From Roseateles oligotrophus (GTDB lineage Bacteria > Pseudomonadota > Gammaproteobacteria > Burkholderiales > Burkholderiaceae_C), in assembly GCF_014204525.1 (NCBI RefSeq), contig NZ_JACHLP010000004.1, positions 434,001-498,000 of the forward strand: 64,000 nucleotides of DNA, written 5' to 3'. The position numbers and the translations under genes were made by a program. This document shows, in pieces, positions 59,757 to 64,000 of this stretch (its first letter is position 1; each line of letters starts with the position of its first letter). The notes below the pieces were generated by a model. The model had not been told where the DNA came from and made no database searches. It was given only the letters and a program-made list of their open reading frames with translations.

Positions 59757-61310
59757 TCAGGCCAGCCTGAACACCGCGATGGCCGAGGCCAGGCGACCGG
59801 ACTGGTCGCGCAGGCTCTCGGCCGCGGCGGCCGATTCTTCCACCAGGGCGGCGTTCTGCTGGGTCATCTGATCCAGCTGGCCGACGGCCTTGTTGACCTG
59901 GTGGATGCCCTCGCTCTGCTCGCGCGAGGCGGCGCTGATCTCGGCGATGATGTCCGAGACCCGCTGCACGCTGGCGACGATATCGCTCATCGTGCTGCCG
60001 GCGTCCTGCACCAGCTGGGTGCCGGACTCGACCCGCTCGGCGCTGGCGCCTATCAAGGTCTTGATCTCCTTGGCGGCCTCGGCCGAGCGCTGGGCCAGGC
60101 TGCGCACCTCGGAGGCCACGACCGCAAAGCCACGCCCCTGCTCGCCCGCCCGGGCCGCTTCGACGGCGGCATTGAGGGCCAGGATATTGGTCTGGAAGGC
60201 GATGCCATCGATGGTGCCGATGATGTCGGTGATGCGGCGTGAGCTGGCGCTGATGTCCTCCATGGTGCTGACCACCTGGGCCACCACCGTGCCGCCGCGG
60301 CGTGCCACCTCGGCGGCCGAGTTGGCCAGCTGATTGGCGGTGACGGCCGACTCGGCCGTCTGGCGCACGGTGCCGGTCAGCTGGGCCATGGAGGCCGCCG
60401 CCTCTTGCAGATTGGAGGCCGTCTGCTCGGTGCGGGCCGAGAGGTCGTGGTTGCCGGTGGCGATCTCGGCGCTGGCCGTGCTGATGCTGTCGGTGGAGCT
60501 GCGCACCTCGCCGATCAGGCGGATCAGGGACTCCTGCATCACCTTCTGCGCCTGCTGCAGCTGGCCGGTCTCGTCGGCCGAGTTCACCACGATCTGGCGG
60601 CTGAGGTCGAAGCCGGCGATGGCATCGGCCGAGGCGGCTGCCTGGCTCAGCGGCCGCACGATGGAGCGGGTCAGGCGCAGGGCCAGGGCCGCTCCGGCGG
60701 CCAGGGCGCAGGCGGCGAAGACCAGCAAGGCGATGCGGGCCCGGCTATTGGTCTGGGCGACGCGCTGGGCGGCGGCGTCCAGCTCGTCGCGCTGCTCCTG
60801 CACGATCTGCTTGATGGTGTCCTGGAACTGGCCGGCCGCCGGCAGGTATTGCTGGTTGAAGATCTCGCTGGCGCGCTGGCCGTCCTCGCTTTTCTTGGCC
60901 TGGGTCATGGCATCGCGCGCGGCCAGATAGGCCTGCCGGCCCTGGCTCAGCTGCTCGAACATCTGCCGCTCATGGGGCGTCGTCAGCAAGGCGTCCAGGC
61001 GCTTTTGCAGTTCGCCGGACTGGCGGGTGGATTCGGCCGCAGAGGCGCTGAAGTAATCGGCCAGTTCCTTGTCCTTGCTGACCGCGATGGCGGTGGACCG
61101 GTAGATGCCGCCGACGATATTGCGCTGCCAGTCGCTGGCCAGGCGCTCGGAGAGCAGGGTCTCGCCATACATGCTGGCGGTCTCATCCGCCACTTTCTGC
61201 AGGGACCAGAAACCCATGGCCGAGCCGGCCAGGGCAATCAAGAGCACGAGGGAGAAGGAGAAATTCAAACGACGACCGATTGAGCGGCCGGACAGTTGGG
61301 AAGCAGGCAT
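59757..61310 (-). CDS. Methyl-accepting chemotaxis protein
   Basis: 517 residues. A first helix at about 15-37 is followed by a periplasmic four-helix-bundle-type sensor of about 150 residues, a second helix near 195-215, a HAMP region ([20 protein letters not shown]) and the signalling hairpin with [23 protein letters not shown]. It relays ligand binding to CheA/CheW at the inner membrane. The C terminus lacks a CheR-tether pentapeptide. The ATG at 61310 begins [14 protein letters not shown] just before the first helix; a longer frame upstream was rejected. Confidence 0.93.
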   Translation of the reverse strand: MPASQLSGRSIGRRLNFSFSLVLLIALAGSAMGFWSLQKVADETASMYGETLLSERLASDWQRNIVGGIYRSTAIAVSKDKELADYFSASAAESTRQSGELQKRLDALLTTPHERQMFEQLSQGRQAYLAARDAMTQAKKSEDGQRASEIFNQQYLPAAGQFQDTIKQIVQEQRDELDAAAQRVAQTNSRARIALLVFAACALAAGAALALRLTRSIVRPLSQAAASADAIAGFDLSRQIVVNSADETGQLQQAQKVMQESLIRLIGEVRSSTDSISTASAEIATGNHDLSARTEQTASNLQEAAASMAQLTGTVRQTAESAVTANQLANSAAEVARRGGTVVAQVVSTMEDISASSRRITDIIGTIDGIAFQTNILALNAAVEAARAGEQGRGFAVVASEVRSLAQRSAEAAKEIKTLIGASAERVESGTQLVQDAGSTMSDIVASVQRVSDIIAEISAASREQSEGIHQVNKAVGQLDQMTQQNAALVEESAAAAESLRDQSGRLASAIAVFRLA

Positions 61311-61432
61311 GCAAACTTTCTTCGGAAAACATCGGGGAGGACAGAGGTTTACATCGACGTTTTCGGGCGATTGCTGAGTCGCCAGGGGCGCAGTGCGCAC
61401 GCTCGCGCCGGGAGTCGCCCAAAATTTGCCCC

Positions 61433-61461
61433 AAGAAGCAAGGGCCCCGCAGGGCCCTTGC
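61433..61461 (-). terminator. Intrinsic terminator after the M4 protease gene
   Basis: GCAAGGGCCC-CGCA-GGGCCCTTGC, a perfect 10-bp stem 25 nt after the protease stop. On the reverse strand it is followed by TTCTT. Confidence 0.65.
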
Positions 61462-61485
61462 ATTCGTGCTTGCAGAAACTGCCTA

Positions 61486-63090
61486 TCAGTTGACGCCCAC
61501 CGCAGACCAGGCCGCCGCGACCTGGGCCGAGTAGTCGCTGCCCAGGGTGGCGGTCAGCTCGGCGGCGGCGGCCAGGGTGGCTGCACGGGCGCCGGCGTAG
61601 TTGGTGGCCGAGGTCATCTTGGTGGTCAGCGCGCGGTACCAGATCTTGGCCGCGGCCGTGCGGCCGATGCCGCTCAGGCTGGCATTGCCGGTGGCCACGC
61701 GGGTATTGCCGGCCACGCAGGTGGGGCTGGCGCCCAGCGGGCTGTTCGTGCCTTCGGCCAGGATGAAGAAGAGGTGGTTGGCCACGCCCGAGCTGTAGTG
61801 CACATCCAGATTGCCCACGCCGGCATACCAGCAGTCAGCCGAGGCGCCGTCGGCGCTGGGCTTGATCATGCTGCGCATAAAGCTGCGGCCGATCATGATC
61901 TTCTCGCCGATCAGATAGTCGCCGCTGTCGTTGGCATTGGCGGCGTAGAACTCGACCATGGTGCCGAAGATGTCGGAGGTGGCTTCGTTCAAGCCGCCGG
62001 ACTCGCCCGAGTAGGTCAGATTGGCCGTGCGGCTGGTCACGCCATGGGTCATCTCGTGGCCGGCCACGTCCAGCGAGACCAGGGGGCGCAGGGACGTGCC
62101 GTCGCCATCGCCATAAGTCATGCAGAAGCAGCTGTCCGACCAATAGGCGTTGTTGTAGTTGCGGCTGTAGTGCACGCGGTTGTAGGCGCCCTTGCCGTCG
62201 TTGGCGATGCCCATGCGGCCATGCACATTCTTGTAGTAATCCCAGGTCACAGCGGTGCCGAACTGGGCGTCGGTGGCGGCGCTGGTGCTGTCGCTGGTGG
62301 CGTTATTGCCCCAGCTGTTATCGCTGTCTTTCAGGATGCTGCCGCCGCTGGTCCGGTTGGCCATATTGATGGTGTAGGTGTTGCCGCGGCTGGGGTCGCG
62401 CAACTCGTAGCCACCGCTGACGCTATTGGTGGTCAGCAGCACATTGCCGCTGTACAGGGTCTTGCCCGTGCCGTTGGCGGCCGCGGTGTGGATATCGTCC
62501 CAGGCTTCCAGCACGCGGCCGTTTTGCGCGTCCACGATGATGTGCATTTCCGAGGGCGTGCCATCGGCCTTGGTCTGGAAGCTGCGCACATCCCAGGCCA
62601 GGGCGGGCAGATCGCCGCGGGCGTAAATCATCAGCTCGGGCTGCTTGCTGAGCAGCTCACCGCCGTGTTGTTGCAGGGCGATCCGATTGGCTTCGGCCGC
62701 GCGCAGCTTGGGGCTGGTGTCGATCTGGAGTTGGCGGTTGAGCGTTTGGCGGAGCGACTGCAAAGCGCCTTGACGGCCGGAGTGCACGATCAGATCGCCG
62801 CCCAGCACCTTGAGGCCTTTGTAGCGGCGGTCAAAACGGGCGTGCTCGGCGCCGTCCTCGTCGACCACCAGGTCGCGGGCTTCAAAGCTGTGGTCGGCAT
62901 CGCTGAGGCTGCGGCCACGGAAGGATTCGATATGGCCTTGGGCCTTGCTGAAGGCACTGGCCCGCTGGGCTTGGCTGTGTTCCTGTACCTGGGCTTGCGC
63001 GCCCAGGCTGAGGGCCGCGAGGCCGGTGGCGATGGACAGCGCCAGGCTGGCTTGGCGGAAGGTGTTGCGGGACATGGACCGTGTTGTCAT
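61486..63090 (-). CDS. Secreted M4 family (thermolysin-like) metalloprotease
   Basis: 534 residues as a prepro-enzyme. A signal peptide ends around AQA-QVQ (about residue 34), followed by an FTP/PepSY-type propeptide to about 200 and the catalytic domain. HEMTH gives zinc ligands His345 and His349 with Glu346, and Glu369 in GGLNEATSD is the third ligand; the His in [10 protein letters not shown] matches the transition-state histidine. GGAG lies 8 nt before the ATG at 63090. It would be an exported, general protein-degrading enzyme. Confidence 0.93.
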   Translation of the reverse strand: MTTRSMSRNTFRQASLALSIATGLAALSLGAQAQVQEHSQAQRASAFSKAQGHIESFRGRSLSDADHSFEARDLVVDEDGAEHARFDRRYKGLKVLGGDLIVHSGRQGALQSLRQTLNRQLQIDTSPKLRAAEANRIALQQHGGELLSKQPELMIYARGDLPALAWDVRSFQTKADGTPSEMHIIVDAQNGRVLEAWDDIHTAAANGTGKTLYSGNVLLTTNSVSGGYELRDPSRGNTYTINMANRTSGGSILKDSDNSWGNNATSDSTSAATDAQFGTAVTWDYYKNVHGRMGIANDGKGAYNRVHYSRNYNNAYWSDSCFCMTYGDGDGTSLRPLVSLDVAGHEMTHGVTSRTANLTYSGESGGLNEATSDIFGTMVEFYAANANDSGDYLIGEKIMIGRSFMRSMIKPSADGASADCWYAGVGNLDVHYSSGVANHLFFILAEGTNSPLGASPTCVAGNTRVATGNASLSGIGRTAAAKIWYRALTTKMTSATNYAGARAATLAAAAELTATLGSDYSAQVAAAWSAVGVN

Positions 63091-63262
63091 TCGAGAATCT
63101 CCGGGTTTCGGGGGTTGGCTCGCCAACGGTCAACCCCCGGAGTAGAGGGGCCGCCTTGGCGAGGACTCGAATGTCCGCTGCTCGCACAAATTTCAGCATC
63201 CAGTGTTTCCCTGATTCACATCAAAGCAACGCCCATCCTGTAAGAGTTGACAGGTCGGCGGC

Positions 63263-64000
63263 TCATTCGCGCAGGAGAAAACGGGCCGGGTCGATGGCGT
63301 CCAGCAAGCTGGCTTCCAGCGGCATCGGGGTGCCGCTGATTTGCGCCGCCAGCACCTGGGCGCACAGCGCCGCCCAGGCAATGCCGCGCGAGCCCATGGC
63401 CGTGCACAAGGCCAGGCCGGGCCGACGGGGAATGAAGCGGGCCTGGTCCTGGCGGCCGCCATAGCCCGGCTGGGGCAGGCCGCCGACCAGGGGCAGGCGG
63501 TCCGGTGTGGCCAGGCGCCAGCCGACGCGGCCGCCCTGGATCGTGGCCCTGCTGTCGGCCTGTCCGCTCAGGCTCAGCCACTGGCCCAGATTGCGCTGAT
63601 GATCGGCGTCACGCAGGCGGGGCTCGGTGTCGTCCAATTGGCTGGTGGCGCCGCACCACAGGCCTTGTGCGCGGTCCGCAATGGCATAACCCAGGCCGGC
63701 CACGGGCAGTTTGGGGCGTGGCTCGGCCGGGCTCAGGTGGCTGAGCTGGCCGCGCATCACCGACAGGCGCCTGGCCAGGCCCGGGTCCAGCTGGGCGAGC
63801 AAGACCTGAGCCTCATGCCCGCCGGCCAGCACCAGCAAGTCGGTCTCGGCGATCAGCCGACCGGCCTCGTCCCACAGCCGCCAGCGGCTTCCCAGCGAGT
63901 CGATGCGCGCGACCCGGCAGTTGAAGCGGGTGTCGACCGCCGGCCCGGCGGCATCGAGCAAGGCCTGGGCATAGGCCGGTGGCGGCAGGGCGCCGCCGGC
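63263..64000 (-). CDS. mnmC: MnmC FAD-dependent oxidoreductase domain (5' part beyond the window)
   Basis: About 245 C-terminal residues; the frame continues past the right edge. LVLAGGHEAQVLL, ATPDRLPLVGG and CTAMGSRGIAWAALCAQVLAAQISGTPMPLE-type sequence (key part AMGSRGIAWAAL, GTPMPLE) match the C-terminal domain of the bifunctional enzyme that finishes mnm5s2U34 in tRNA. This half oxidises cmnm5U to nm5U. Whether the methyltransferase half is attached cannot be seen. It lies upstream of the protease gene on the same strand, with 172 nt between them. Confidence 0.88.
   Translation of the reverse strand, partial: AGGALPPPAYAQALLDAAGPAVDTRFNCRVARIDSLGSRWRLWDEAGRLIAETDLLVLAGGHEAQVLLAQLDPGLARRLSVMRGQLSHLSPAEPRPKLPVAGLGYAIADRAQGLWCGATSQLDDTEPRLRDADHQRNLGQWLSLSGQADSRATIQGGRVGWRLATPDRLPLVGGLPQPGYGGRQDQARFIPRRPGLALCTAMGSRGIAWAALCAQVLAAQISGTPMPLEASLLDAIDPARFLLRE

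Noticed and set aside
61311..61380. Sigma-28 promoter before the chemoreceptor gene
   Set aside because: TAAA and CCGAT occur on the reverse strand, but their spacing is about 4 nt too short.

Overview
The window looks like an ordinary chromosomal segment of a GC-rich betaproteobacterium of the order Burkholderiales. The evidence is the very high GC content, the CobD/CbiB-like, BamC, ParE/ParC, CoaBC-Dut and DapA-BamC arrangements, and the Comamonadaceae/Roseateles-like flavour of the proteins. The genus cannot be fixed from the sequence alone. Genes are densely packed on both strands, many with 1-8 nt overlaps (ATGA or TGATG). I saw no rRNA, tRNA, CRISPR array, insertion sequence or prophage.

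Layout: the left edge holds the end of a CobD/CbiB gene, then a small EF-hand-like protein behind a good sigma-28 promoter match, a Tim44-domain protein, and a four-gene reverse operon (phosphatase, RluA-type pseudouridine synthase, DUF938 methyltransferase, SDR). From 5 to 14 kb is an accessory-looking block. It has an MFS transporter coupled to a SufR-like Cys-containing regulator, then a reverse operon of a cNMP-binding patatin phospholipase, a one-module NRPS (C-A-T-TE) and a VTT/TVP38 membrane protein. FeoAB with a Fur box follows. From 16.7 to 23.6 kb is a complete nucleoside uptake and breakdown operon (BMP binding protein, ATPase, two permeases, cytidine deaminase, purine nucleoside phosphorylase, DeoC). 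TrmB, a DUF1275 protein, CoaBC, Dut and a Phd/ParE toxin-antitoxin pair come next.

From 27.5 to 35.5 kb lies a SlyD-like PPIase, an NtrY-like histidine kinase, a sigma-54 activator response regulator and a tripartite ABC exporter (HlyD-type adaptor, LolD-type ATPase, MacB/ADOP permease). The exporter has a near-perfect -24/-12 promoter and an upstream inverted repeat, so the two-component system very probably controls it. From 35.6 to 46.6 kb are a RoxA-like cupin oxygenase, a short Ala-rich lipoprotein with 11-residue repeats, an MBL hydrolase, BamC, DapA, a methyltransferase with no standard start codon, a 40-residue membrane peptide, a second MFS, a geranylgeranyl-reductase-like flavoprotein, an amidohydrolase with substituted metal ligands and an acetylpolyamine-amidohydrolase-like protein.

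The right third carries parE-GNAT-lytic transglycosylase-parC, a CYTH protein, PyrD, a LysR regulator divergent from an EamA exporter, AroG-type DAHP synthase, DUF2141 plus carotenoid oxygenase, RpiA, a chemoreceptor, a secreted M4 metalloprotease and the C-terminal part of MnmC. The most novel candidate systems are the patatin-NRPS-VTT operon and the sigma-54-controlled ABC exporter module.
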